A DNA stretch of 64,000 bases, from NCBI GenBank assembly GCA_003049485.1, contig PYST01000205.1:1-64000 (forward strand), in the 5' to 3' direction. Source of the DNA: Ophioceras dolichostomum (Eukaryota > Ascomycota > Sordariomycetes > Magnaporthales > Ophioceraceae). Shown here piece after piece: positions 22,301 through 32,928 of the stretch. The position numbers and the translations under genes are program-made. Within the stretch, counting starts at the first letter, position 1; each line of letters begins with the position of its first letter. The notes beneath the pieces were generated by a model. That model did not search any database and was not told the origin of the DNA. It worked only from the letters and a program-made list of their open reading frames with translations.

Positions 22301-22918
22301 TTATTTTTTCGTGGTGAAGTCGATCTCGTTGGCATCGGTTTTCTCACCGCACTTGCAAACGCCTAAGGGGTAGCAAAATATGACAGCGTCAGCATGAGCG
22401 GGTAGCAAACTTTGTGAGACGCCAGTCTCACTGCCATCGAGCTTGGGAGGAGAGGAGAAAAAATAAGGGGGGCCAAGTTTGGAATCCACCCAAGAAGGTA
22501 GGTAAGAAGAAAAAATGACATGACGAAAAAGGGGGACTTACCACCGTTCGCAGAGCACTGGCAGTCGTCACCGCACGCACACGCGCTCGCGGTTTTGGCG
22601 TTCTCAGTCTCGGCACGGTCGCAGTTGCAGGAGCCGGCAGGGCGCGAGCTGCAGGAGCACCGATCGCCAGAGGTGCTATTCTCGGTCTCAGCCTTCTCGC
22701 ACGAGCACTGCAGAGCAGGCTTCTCGCCGCAGCTGCAGGTAGCCTGCTTAGCTGTTGAAGGGGGCGAAGGGGGGCGCCAACTGGTCAGCTGAGTCGACAC
22801 ACGAAGAGGGGCCAAGGGGCTGCTGACTGGCTAGCAGACGATTTGGATACAACTTACCACAGACGCAATCCTCGCTCTTGCCGCAGCAAGTAGAAGCCTT
22901 GGAGACCTGGGCAGACAT
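22301..22918 (-). CDS. Cysteine-rich fungal metallothionein-like protein
   Basis: Exons 22858-22918, 22542-22751 and 22301-22362, 110 residues; introns of 106 and 179 nt have GTAAGT donors and CAG/TAG acceptors. The protein has 18 cysteines, nearly all in CxC pairs (11/12, 18/20, 26/28, 36/38, 52/54, 62/64, 78/80, 84/86, 93/95). A repeated unit CxC-[ED][KR]-AETEN occurs at 36-45 and 62-71, so part of it arose by internal duplication. No aromatic residue occurs except one Phe near the C-terminus, which ends DFTTKK. This composition and CxC spacing indicate thiolate-cluster binding of Cu or Zn in the cytosol, for metal buffering and detoxification. The same ending and CCGKSEDCVC start occur in a conserved fungal family. 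Which metal it prefers cannot be told from sequence. Confidence 0.88.
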
Positions 22919-24662
22919 TTTGTGCTTGGGGTTTTGTGTGTAGGAGTTGGTGTGGTGAGTGAAGATAGGTTGACTGCGAAAGACTATAAGTCAAGGCGTC
23001 TGGACTGATGAAAACGGACAAGTTCGCGAAAAGTGGGATGATAGGAAAGACCCTTCGACATCACGGCAAGCAGGGCAAGTCCACGTCCTTATGTATCCAC
23101 GATGGGCCGCGTCTTGTTGGCCCATGCGAGGCGGGGGCCAACGAGTGACGGAATTTTGATACTGGCAAAGAACCAACGGATCCTAGCTCACTCAGTGCAT
23201 TCGTTACGAGTAACTCACAGCGAGTGTTCCTGGCAGCAAAGACGGCACAGCATTGCGGCGTCGCCTTGTCCGGCTGAACGCACTGCCCCACCAAAGGTAA
23301 TCGTGTCGCGCATGATTGGCCCAGGCATCCAGCCCTATCGCTGGAACCCAGATCATCGGGAGCCGGTGACCAATTGACTGCCGTTGATTTCCGATCATAT
23401 CGTCTAAATCCCTGTTTATACTGGGGAGAGACTCGTTGACTGCAATGCCGCATGACCCTAGATTTTCCCTGTGGCGACGAAAACGGCAGTTTGTTACCGT
23501 ATATCAACCAGATGATTTGTTCATTCCAAAGATCGGAAGAGTGGAGGGACGTTTCCCGGTTACCATTACGGACAAAGTCAAGGAATGTCTGGACAAAACC
23601 TGACACTCAGGAATTCTTTCTTGCTGGCCCCTCGCCATGGCATCTCGAACGATTGCCCATGTCGCGAGTCATTACCTAGACCGTCTCATGCCGATTCTGT
23701 CCTTCTGTATTCCGTTTCCTCTTTGATACTCTAGTCGGGGTAGCGATTCGGCCCTATTGCACGCAATGTCATCGCCATAAGAACTAGAATAAGGAACACC
23801 TACTATTCCGTGGCAGGTGCTCAGTTCAGTGGTCACTGTCTTCCAAGGAACGCACGAGGCTGAATCGGACATATCTTGGCATTCTCGAATTCAAGACGTC
23901 CGAGGATGGCGGTGCCAGGGAAGCAGCCTTCAAGCTCATCAAAGATCCACAAAGCGATGAGAGAGATGCCGACTTCTGGGAACAGATATCATCAACAAGC
24001 CATCAGGAGCTCTAGAGTCAATGACCCCCTGCAAGCAATCTCGGGGATGAAGAATATTGAAGTAAGCCGATCATCGAGGGAACTTCAACCTTAAGTCCGA
24101 GTATAAATCGCTTTACCTACTTAGATGCAACATAGAACGCTGCAAGACGGGGCTCCAGGTTACTCTTCCTCCCTTCCCTTTCCCACGTCCAAGAGAAAGC
24201 TGCCCCCGGGTAGCATAATCAGACCCCACGGCCTGATACCTTGAAGAACCTGATAAACTGAAAGTGTAGAACTATACCGACGGGACAAGAAGAGGCGAAG
24301 GCCGCTTTCAGGGGTAACGAAGACAAAATTCGCTAAACGCCTTGTTGGCTAGGTACGCAACTGGCCGGGTATGATCATCTCACTTTATCGCCGTACTGCT
24401 TTATATAAACCTCCGATCACAAGAACCTAAATGAGATCACTCTACGCTAGTGCTCTTTCTGTTACGGAGTTGCCCTGTCATTGGACTACAGATTGTTCTT
24501 TGCCGCAAGATATGGATCACCAGCCGAGTTAATCCTGCCCCCACGGCGCCTACCGCATCCAACATTTCTATCCGCCTCCTCCCTTCCTCATACCATGCCG
24601 AGAGCACGACGCAACTAGGTTCAAAGCTCAAAATAGAGATCAATTTCCCCAATAAGCACTCC
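22919..24662. other. Intergenic with a coding relic
   Basis: Upstream region of the metallothionein gene followed by a decayed coding segment (23389-24015, listed separately) and the 3' side of the deaminase gene. No intact gene supported. Confidence 0.45.
23389..24015 (+). pseudogene. Decayed coding relic, family unknown
   Basis: Two stretches read like genuine protein but cannot be joined into one open gene. The frame 23389-23723 contains SLFILGRDSLTAMPHDPRFS, FVTVYQPDDLFIPKIGRVEG and DKVKECLDKT, then a TGA at 23601, then continues in the same frame through MASRTIAHVASHYLDRLM. A second frame, 23788-24012, lacks a start and reads RTYLGILEFKTSEDGGAREA and AAFKLIKDPQSDERDADFWE. I know no family with these motifs. 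A multi-exon live gene with introns that I failed to place remains possible, though the in-frame stop argues for decay. Confidence 0.35.
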
Positions 24663-25340
24663 TCACTTCCAGACACTCGCACTCTCCGCACCAGCAGCCT
24701 TGCCATCCTGATAGGTAGCGCTCAGCGAGCCATACGTCTCCTTCACCCTATCGATCCTCTCCGACCACGCCTTCCTCTCCCCTTCGTCCTCGATCTCCGC
24801 CACGAGGTCAGCCAGGCTCCTGGCCGTGAAGAACTTGTTGGTGCGGTTGTACAGCGGCCTATCTGCGAGCGTATCGGGCGTGTCGTGGGGGCCCGGCACG
24901 CGGAACACCTCCTGCAGGATGTCGATGTCGTACGGTATGGCAAACAGGTCGCGGCTGTCCTCGTACGTGAAGAGGTAGTAGAACTCGTTGAAGCCGGCCC
25001 AGGTGATGCCGCTGAGGCACAGGGAGCACGGCTCGTGCGTCGCGAAGAAGACGCAGTCCGAGGTGGCGGGGCGGCTGCTTCCAGACGCGTCACCGCCACC
25101 GCTGGAGGCGAAGAACTTCTGGATGCAGTTGATCTCGCCGTGGAGGAGCGGGGAGACGCGCTCGTCGTTGGTGGCCACTGTGACTGGTGACAGATCTGCG
25201 CGGGAGAGGATCGCCGCTCCGAAGAGCTTGCTTCCTGATGAGACCCCGGCCCGGGTCAGGGGTACGATCTGGTCCTCCGTGGTTTGAAGGATTGCAGACA
25301 GCAGCGCCGCCGGCGAGCGCTTCCTCGTGGCCGCGGCCAT
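24663..25340 (-). CDS. Cytidine/deoxycytidylate deaminase family zinc protein
   Basis: Single exon, 225 residues. It carries both halves of the zinc-dependent deaminase site: HGEIN at 67-71 (His ligand and catalytic Glu69) and HEPCSLC at 102-108 (Cys105 and Cys108 ligands). Between them lies a Gly/Ser-rich loop, and after them the segment GITWAGFNEFYYLFTYEDSR. The C-terminal third is predicted helical and ends in a charged region. The family hydrolytically removes the amino group of cytosine or related bases in nucleosides, nucleotides or tRNA. The order HxE...PCxxC fits CDA/dCMP-like members, but the substrate cannot be assigned. The start is the first ATG of the frame; the second exon-like extension is absent. 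Confidence 0.85.
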   Translation of the reverse strand: MAAATRKRSPAALLSAILQTTEDQIVPLTRAGVSSGSKLFGAAILSRADLSPVTVATNDERVSPLLHGEINCIQKFFASSGGGDASGSSRPATSDCVFFATHEPCSLCLSGITWAGFNEFYYLFTYEDSRDLFAIPYDIDILQEVFRVPGPHDTPDTLADRPLYNRTNKFFTARSLADLVAEIEDEGERKAWSERIDRVKETYGSLSATYQDGKAAGAESASVWK

Positions 25341-26201
25341 CTGTTCGCTCCTCTGGAGAGACGTGTAGCAAATTTATAGTGGCTAATGGAGACGGATGTT
25401 GAAACTCCTGCCTTATCTGATGTGTTGGCTATGCAGACTTGACTGCTGTGGCGGATGACTGATGATTCCTTTCTTGATCATCAAATATATATACCAATAT
25501 CCCCAATAAATGTTAACCTTCGAGTTTCAGGATGCCAGCTCGGTGGAAGCCTGCCTCGTTCTTATCTTTCGTTCTTCAGCTCGGCAGATGGCCTTCTCCG
25601 GAGTAGCGTCGGCGCCAGCCGCGCGATTATCTGAGCCTCTGATGATTGGATGCGGCGACCTCCGTCGTTGCCCACTCTCGTTTGTTTCAACTCTCTTGAA
25701 CCATTTCGAAATGGATGTTGAAGTATCTCCTTCCCGAGTATCTCTGAAGTGGCCAATAGCTCAAGAAATTGGGTCGGCAAAGTAGCCTGGCCTCCCTCCT
25801 CAGCTAGTCTTTGATTTGGTGATGATGGGATGGTGAGGTCCGATTAAGGTTGCCCACGAGAAGGAGGTGGTGGTGGTGGGGCCCGCTTTTGCGCTGAAAA
25901 GCGCATTCAGGTCGACTCTCCAGTCTTCAACTCAACCGCCTCCGAAGACAAGGTATCGGAGTAAGTTCTTGAGAGTAGGCCTTGGCTTCTGAAATAGGGA
26001 ACTTACATGATATCGCGAACGCACATATACTCGATCCGTTCTCAACAGTCCCAAATACGGGTTCGTCCACCTGCGGCTGTGAGTCCGTCCTCACCTGTAT
26101 TTCCAGGCCTTGTCTGTAGCCTTGCTTGTATGCTAATTCACGGTTCAGATCCCCGGCCCGCATTGAGGCACTGCCGGTCATCCCTGATATGTTGTCAGAG
26201 A
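25341..26201. other. Divergent promoter region
   Basis: Separates the divergently transcribed deaminase (-) and methyltransferase (+) genes. An AT-rich tatatata stretch lies at about 25487-25497 and a GT-repeat-like ggtggtggtggtgg at about 25866-25880. The methyltransferase frame is open up to an ATG at 26007, but that extension has no family-like sequence. Confidence 0.45.
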
Positions 26202-27509
26202 ATGCATTACATCCGGATTCTTCGTCCTCCAACTCTGGGTGCCGGTGCAGATGGCTCTAGGGGCGTTTTGCAGTTGAGCCTCCTTCTCACCATCACCACA
26301 GACCTCGGGGAGTCCTTCCTGTGTCCCGATGAGCCTGTTGAGCTGGAGGTGGTGTTACTTAAAGATTCACCGCAGCGCTCTCCGGCCGATGGGGACGCTG
26401 CCAGCGATGCGGCCGAGAAATGTCAAAAAGGGCCGGAAGAGCAGTACTTCAAGCTGATTGGGGCGAGAGGTCAGGGTCCATTGCGATGGAGAGCAGGAAT
26501 GAGGGTGTTGAAAGCAAATCTGCTTCTGCCGCCAGCTCTCGTACGCGATGGGCATATTGATGGAAGCAAGCTGTGTATTCGCACAAAGAGCCCCGATCTC
26601 GCTGCCAGCAACATGCGTCGCATCTGGACGCTTGAGACGCGGGGACTCATCATGCCCCTCTTCATCGAGCTCCGCACAGCAAACCCCGAAGATACCATGG
26701 CTCTGCGCCGAATCGAGGTCTCAGACGACGGAGAAGCCGATGGGCTCCCTTACGTTGAGGTCGAGGAGGAACTGGGAGAGAGCATTGCCCGCCATGTCTG
26801 GGACGCGGGCGTCTCGACGGCCGCCATGCTGCTGGCGTTATGCTCTCGGCCAGCCTTGCCTCACAACGCAGAGCTCCTTCTTTCGTTGTGGAAGATTCTC
26901 TTGGAGAGAAAGGAGCTCAACGTCCTAGAAGTAGGGAGCGGTGTGGGGATTTTGGGGATCGGCCTTGCAACTGCACTAGATATGGCCTCTTTCAGAGCTC
27001 CTGAGTCGCAGGCCTCGATCCTCCTGACTGATCTCACCGAAGCGCAGGACCGCGCCAGTGCCAATATTGCCAGGTTTAAGAGGCTTCAGAAGGAGCGAGG
27101 CCTGCGAGGGGAGACAGCGCCGATCCCAACGACGGTTGACTACGAGAATCTGGACTGGGAGGATGGCCGCGTGGGCGTCTTTGGGCCAAAGATCCGCTCC
27201 GATTCCTGGGATCTCATCATGCTCAGCGACTGCACCTACAATGTAGACATGCTGCCGGCGCTTGTGTCCACTTTAAAGGCGCTTTGCGAACTCTCCGTCG
27301 AGAAAGGGGATCGGACAGTACGTTCGAGAGCTGGGCCAGCCATCCTGCTTGCCACCAAGTGTCGCCATGAATCTGAGAGGGAATTGTTCAGCTTGATGGC
27401 GACGGCAGGCTTCACGCAAGTGGAGTTGCACAAATCTCCGCTTCCACTCTTGGGCGCCGAGCAGGAAGAGCTCGAGATCTATCTCTGGGATAAGAGGAGA
27501 TGTCTGTGA
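26202..27509 (+). CDS. Family-16 (METTL21/FAM86-type) protein methyltransferase
   Basis: Single exon, 435 residues from MHYIRILRPP. An in-frame ATG at 26007 would add 65 residues of atypical sequence, so the downstream start is preferred. The N-terminal half (1-~195) is a fungal-specific region with LLLTITTDLGESFLCPDEPV. The methyltransferase fold begins with VWDAGVSTA (199-207). SAM motif I is VLEVGSGVGILGIGLA (241-256), the acidic strand-2 end is LLTDLTEA (274-281), DWED lies at 318-321, and the post-IV motif is DLIMLSDCTYN (337-347), the equivalent of the family's DxxY. It ends in the typical ELEIYLWDKR strand. Relatives methylate lysines of non-histone proteins such as chaperones or elongation factors in the cytosol. 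The substrate here is unknown. Confidence 0.85.
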   Translation: MHYIRILRPPTLGAGADGSRGVLQLSLLLTITTDLGESFLCPDEPVELEVVLLKDSPQRSPADGDAASDAAEKCQKGPEEQYFKLIGARGQGPLRWRAGMRVLKANLLLPPALVRDGHIDGSKLCIRTKSPDLAASNMRRIWTLETRGLIMPLFIELRTANPEDTMALRRIEVSDDGEADGLPYVEVEEELGESIARHVWDAGVSTAAMLLALCSRPALPHNAELLLSLWKILLERKELNVLEVGSGVGILGIGLATALDMASFRAPESQASILLTDLTEAQDRASANIARFKRLQKERGLRGETAPIPTTVDYENLDWEDGRVGVFGPKIRSDSWDLIMLSDCTYNVDMLPALVSTLKALCELSVEKGDRTVRSRAGPAILLATKCRHESERELFSLMATAGFTQVELHKSPLPLLGAEQEELEIYLWDKRRCL

Positions 27510-30500
27510 AGATGATGGCCTCCATCCAACCTTGGTCAAGGGTGGGAATGCCGTACTCCCCCGGGCAGTCAGCGCAGCCGCAGACTGCTCTTCGGCCGGG
27601 GATATTACTTGCCCACGATCCTCGGCAGACCGGACGGCCCCGGGTGTGACGGCGATAATCTGGTGCATATCTCCGACTGCCAGTCTCGGCCGGGCTCGAC
27701 ATCCGAACCCCGGATTTCGCATCTCTTCCGAGATGCTCATTCCGTTGACGGGATCCAGCCAAGAGAAGGCACGATCTGTCGATTCAACGCGACCCTAGTT
27801 TTTCCACTCCTACCCTGACGCTCTTCAAGAACCGGTCAACAACCGAACCCACGAACCCAGCTACTCGACTCGCGGCCAGATAACACCCCCCTCCCTCTCG
27901 AAGTACATGATACTTGCCCATGATGTTCCTCCCTACCCACGTCTACTCGCATCCGGCCCTCGTCTAACCCCGGTAAACTAACTGCCCACGAGACCCGATA
28001 CGCTCCACCGAGTCCCTCTGGCGTGGCGGTTGAGTTTAGCACAAGCTATCGCTAGTGCCCATCAAGATGGATCAGGGGCACCTCCCAGTCCGGTCACGTC
28101 GTCGCGCCACCGCCCAGGTTCGGTAGAGCCGCGTCTGCCGCTAATTTCTGGTCGGGGAGCCATCAGCGGCGCTATGTTTTCCCCCCATCTCTCAGGTGAT
28201 AAGCTTTCGAGCGGGGAGCGGGGGGATGTTTCACGAAATTTCACACCGGGCGGGCACCAGGTTGGGGTTGGGATTTGGGTTGAGATAGCGGGCATCAGGA
28301 ACTTGAAGAACGGCGGCCCCTCGGCGGGCACGCCATCGCCGGGGTTCGCTTGATCGCTTCCAGGGGTTCTATGGGGACCGGTCCCGTCGACGGATCCATC
28401 ATGTCCCCTCAAACCCCACTTGGCTCGAAGCAATAGAGGTCTTTCGGCGGCGCCCCGACGGCCGATGCATGCACTGGACAAAGTCCTTTGGATGATCTAT
28501 CTGTGCCTACATATACATTTACCAGCTATGCAGGCAGGCAGTCGGAAGGAACAAGGAGGTAGAAGCGGAAACAAACCAAAGAACCAAGCTCTATGTTGCG
28601 TGGATAGAGGGGTTTTACGAGTGGCACTGCCACTACGGAAGTTTAGGGACAGTGCAGAACGTATGGCGGGCGTGGTTACCCTGCAGGAGAGAGGCAGAAG
28701 TGTCTGACAGTGGTTTCGGCGTTCGCAGTTGACCCGAGCGGGGTTTTTTCTCCTCAATCCACCCCGCCTTCTGTGAGCGTCCTGAACCCCGCAAATTTCT
28801 TGACTTCGAGCATGATTTTTCTGTGTCGTCATCGACGAGCAGGGATCCCGATCTTGATGAACAACCAAGATAGCGAGCAAGCGTGCATGAGCGAAACTGG
28901 AATCGGGGGAATCTGGCCCTGCGAGGAGGGGGTGTGTGAAATCATTTTCTTGTTTTGTCTGTGTGTTGTCTGTTCTGTTCTGATGTTCGGCGGTATTGTT
29001 CAACGGCCGACCCGACAGGGATCGGCCTCCTTGCTTTGAAAGATCTCACATCTGATGACAGGCGGGCTCTAGCGGGTAAGCCGTTTGCAAGAAGGGTTCG
29101 CAAGGTTCATGTGGCCGTTTGGCGTTCGTCATCGCTTCCTTGGCCGCTTTCGACTACTATTACATACCCAGTCGCGCCGGCGGAGCCGACCGGACACCCA
29201 AGGGTAGGGGAAGGTGGTGAGGCGCGTGTCGCTGAGGTTTTTGTTCAGCTGCCTTTTGGAAAGAGGCGCCGGATCCGCCGGGACCGACGACCAGAAGTAG
29301 GTTGGCGGGATGGCCAACTTTTTGTACATGGCCAGACGATGCGAGCAGGGGGCGCCTGTGGCTTGCGTGTCTGCGCGTGCACTGTGTGCTCAGAGCAGTC
29401 GCCCAGGTCACCTCGAAACAAGTTTGTAGGTGGTCGTGGGTTGTGGCCTTGGGGGTTAAGCTTATGTTTAGTTCTGGACTAGACTCCCTTGACTTTAGAT
29501 CGCCAACGAGCGCCTCGGCGGCTCCCGGGCACACTTGGTTTGTTGCTCCCATGATCATCACCATTGCGCGCTAAACCCGCGGATATCTCCTATAATCATG
29601 GTTGCTAGATATAGCGCGGGAACAACCGCAGAGGGCATATCCCTGAGACCAACTGACCGAAGCTTTCTGTACAATGGAGAGACAGGACATTCTGATGGAC
29701 GGCATAAATGTGTCCACATCATATGCTCGCTTTGAAGGACCCCATCGTCCACCGTGCGACGACGACTGCGAGGGGTCGGGCTGAGATAAGCCTCAGACAC
29801 AAGAGTCCGCCTCCCCCCTTTCAGCTTGTTCCACATACATGACGCTGAGTGGTGATACAGGATCAGGAGAAGTTAAGGAGACGAATGCGCTGAGACGTGG
29901 ATAGGTGTCCTAATCGCACATTCGTGGACGAAATCATCAAATCATCATCAATGATGCGTGTCCCTGAATGAGGACCTTTCGGTCAATCGGCAAGCGAACC
30001 CACGACGAACCCCTTCCCACTCGGCCGGCTAGTGATAAAAGGAGGGACAATTGGACCGAGGGGGGGCGAGAGGGGAGAAGCCAGTGAGGGGTTCATGTTC
30101 CCAAATCGTATCCGAGTTGCATCGAACTCGCGTCGGCGACGCACGCAGCGCTCGCAGAAGTGGGGGAGGGGTGTGTGATACTTCTTCCCCAGTATGGAGA
30201 GTACAGCGACGGGAAGGGTAGGCAAACTCTTGCTGCTACTGGCCAGGCGTGATGCTGTTGGTCTCCCCATAATCTGGCTGGAGTTCTGCACATAGCCTCC
30301 CCTTCCAGGAAAGGTGGCGACACTTACACACAACCATACGCACGCGCACCACAACGCGCTGCAGGCAGGACATCCATGTATGTGGAGCGCCACCCCGTCC
30401 TCCTAAAATAATCGACCCGCAGCTGGGGTTGGCTGCATCCTGTTCTCTTTCGGATAGTCGCATGCACTGAACGGGTGCTTCCATTCAGGTTCAGGAGAAG

Positions 30501-32624
30501 GAAATGTGTCCTCCTCTGGGAACGAAGATGGAAGGAATTGGCGTCAGCGTCCAACCATCCCTTCTAGAAAAAGAACAAATAGTAGCCAGAGAGTGGCGCC
30601 CATACGCGTGTATGCAAACGAATACTCATCAGGGATGTATGGTGCATTATCGGGTCCATACGGGGTATTGTATGCGTCCTCTCTCCTGTGTACAACACGA
30701 TAGATTCACGGAATACGGGCCAGCCAAGTGGAAATCGCCGTTGGCGGCATACGAGCGACGGAGGCACTACAGAAACGCGCTCGCGCATGAGATGTCGCAG
30801 TATGCACGCGCATTTGAGCGCTGTGTGCAGTTGGATTCATCCCCCAAAAACCCGTGTGTGAGTTCGGCCCAGCTCAGCCCTTCCGCCCTCGCGTCCGCCG
30901 CCGCAGCACCAGCGCCGTGGGTCTTCGTAATCGCCGTCCGCACCACACAGGGCCGACTCAGTCACGCCAGCGCCAGCGAGGGTTCAGGCCGACTACGATA
31001 CTGCTGTTCTCGTTGCGGTCTTCACCCAATCATTTGGTCAAGCATTTCGTCGTCTTTTTTTTTTGTCACCCTCTTGCCCCCTTTTTGACATACGCTGTGG
31101 CCAGCCGTACGGCGTAATACGACTTTGGCTACTTCGGCTTTTTGTCACACATTGCTTTTGTGCACTGTGCTGTACAAAAAACGGAAAACTCCTGTGCGAA
31201 CCAAAACTGCACATTCAGATGTACGATGGCACTAGAAGAAGGCATCCAGGGGGAACTGAAGGATAGCTGGGAAAGCGCACTTCAGGGGGCCAATCATCTC
31301 CAGCGCCGGCGCAATCAGATCGATCTGCGCTGCAGCAGCTCGGGTAACACACAGGAGAGGGAAAAGAGGGGGATTTGAAAAGCACACACCCGGTCTGGAA
31401 TGCGCAGGGTGTGATTGGTCGGTTGGTGGTGTTCTCCTGCACGCAATCAGGACAGTCTCGACCTGTAAGCGCTGAGATGGAAGAAATATCGAAAAAAAAA
31501 GGAGCAATGGAGGGTGAGAGAAACACGGCGCACGCACAGTCCCTCACAGACACACACCTTGCAACCAACCCCTCACTTTCCTATCTATAGAGGTATCGAT
31601 AACCAAAGTGAGGGGGAATACGGATGGGAGGTGAGGTGAGGGTGATTAAGGGAGGAAGGAGGCGGGGGAGAAAAGAAGTGAGAAGGCTGGGAGGAAAAGG
31701 ATGTCAGGGATTGAGACATGCCGACCACTAGCTGAGCACTCTAGGCTGTGTCGACCAGCGGTTTACCAATCCGTACACGTCGTGTGTGTAAGACGCGGGC
31801 CGTTCATGGTGGCCTACCGAATGCCTGCCACCTGTACCTGACGATAGCATCAAATCTGACCTTACGCGGGGGACGAAGAGGAGAAGTATGGGGCCCTTAG
31901 TCAGAGTGCTTCTGCAACACAGGTCGCTCAGCGGGATTCCATAGGAACCTACCTACACTGTGGCTTGGTCAACTTGAGGAGAAGGGGAAAAAAAATCTGA
32001 CAGCAGGACCAAGCGGAATGAAGGAGGACTATACGAAGAGATACAGGCTGCCTGCCTGTCCTGTCTTTTTCTGCCCTCGTTATTACATCCACAATGACTG
32101 GTCAAAAAAAAAAATCAAAAAATTCCCGGGCTGCCTGCGGCCCAGAGAAACCTGAAGGGAAAACGCCCCGTTCATATAAGTTTCGTAGCATCCCGTGCGC
32201 CATCTCGTCTAAAGACGCGCAGAAAGATCGACAAAGGAAAGCGGGCCCCCCGCCCGTTGACTCCTGTTCGGAACAGTGGCCGAAGGAGGCACGACGCAAA
32301 CGCGAAGGGGGCGGGCGGGAAGGACTGGTGACGAGCACTAGCGAAGGACTTTAGCCTGTGAAGGAGGGACGCGGCCCGGCAAGGCAAGGCAGCAAGGAAG
32401 CAGGCAAGCAAGCAAGGCCAAGGGGGGGCATGGGCGGCGTCTGGTGTCGGGACCAGTGCCTCCTCACTTTGCCTCACTCGCGTCTTCTTGTCTCGGGTCG
32501 TTCGCTGTCTGCCTATCCTGACGTTTCCGTTTCCCGTCTCTCTTCAACTTGTCCCGTTTCGGTGATCTGCTGGGAGGATGCCTTAAGCACGGCAAATATG
32601 CCGAATAGATGAAGGTGAGATGCT

Positions 32625-32642
32625 ATGGATGGATGGATGGAT
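32625..32642. repeat. GGAT tetranucleotide microsatellite
   Basis: Uninterrupted tggatggatggatgg run of about four and a half units. An equivalent run occurs at 36236-36259. Confidence 0.8.
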
Positions 32643-32910
32643 GCCTTGCGAGACAAGAAAAGGTTGACTCTATCAGAATAATAAACCTGAACGCCGGATC
32701 CCCCGGTCGGTCGTCTTTGGTAAGCTTAACCTGTTTTGGTCTCTCAACTGCCTGGGCCATACTCGAATCTTTTTTAGGGCTGTTCATGACATGGAAGATC
32801 TGCCCCGAAGAATGCCTGTCATGTTTGGTCCTCCACCTATTCTGCAGTCAGAAATGTGGTCGTTTATAGTCTATGTTGGGGACGGGAGTTAATCAGTGCA
32901 AGCGGCTGGG

Positions 32911-32928
32911 TCATTCATTCATTCATTC
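32911..32928. repeat. ATTC tetranucleotide microsatellite
   Basis: Run of tcattcattcattcattc, about 4.5 units, inside the gene-poor stretch. Confidence 0.8.

Noticed and set aside
23061..23606. 181-codon minus-strand frame upstream of the metallothionein
   Set aside because: Lies opposite the better plus-strand coding relic and has no motif.
26007..26201. Upstream ATG giving a 65-residue longer methyltransferase
   Set aside because: The extra residues do not look like the family, whose N-terminus starts with the MHYIRILRPP-type sequence.
30504..31088. 194-codon plus-strand frame
   Set aside because: Ends in poly-T-derived Phe/Ser sequence and lacks any motif; probably chance.
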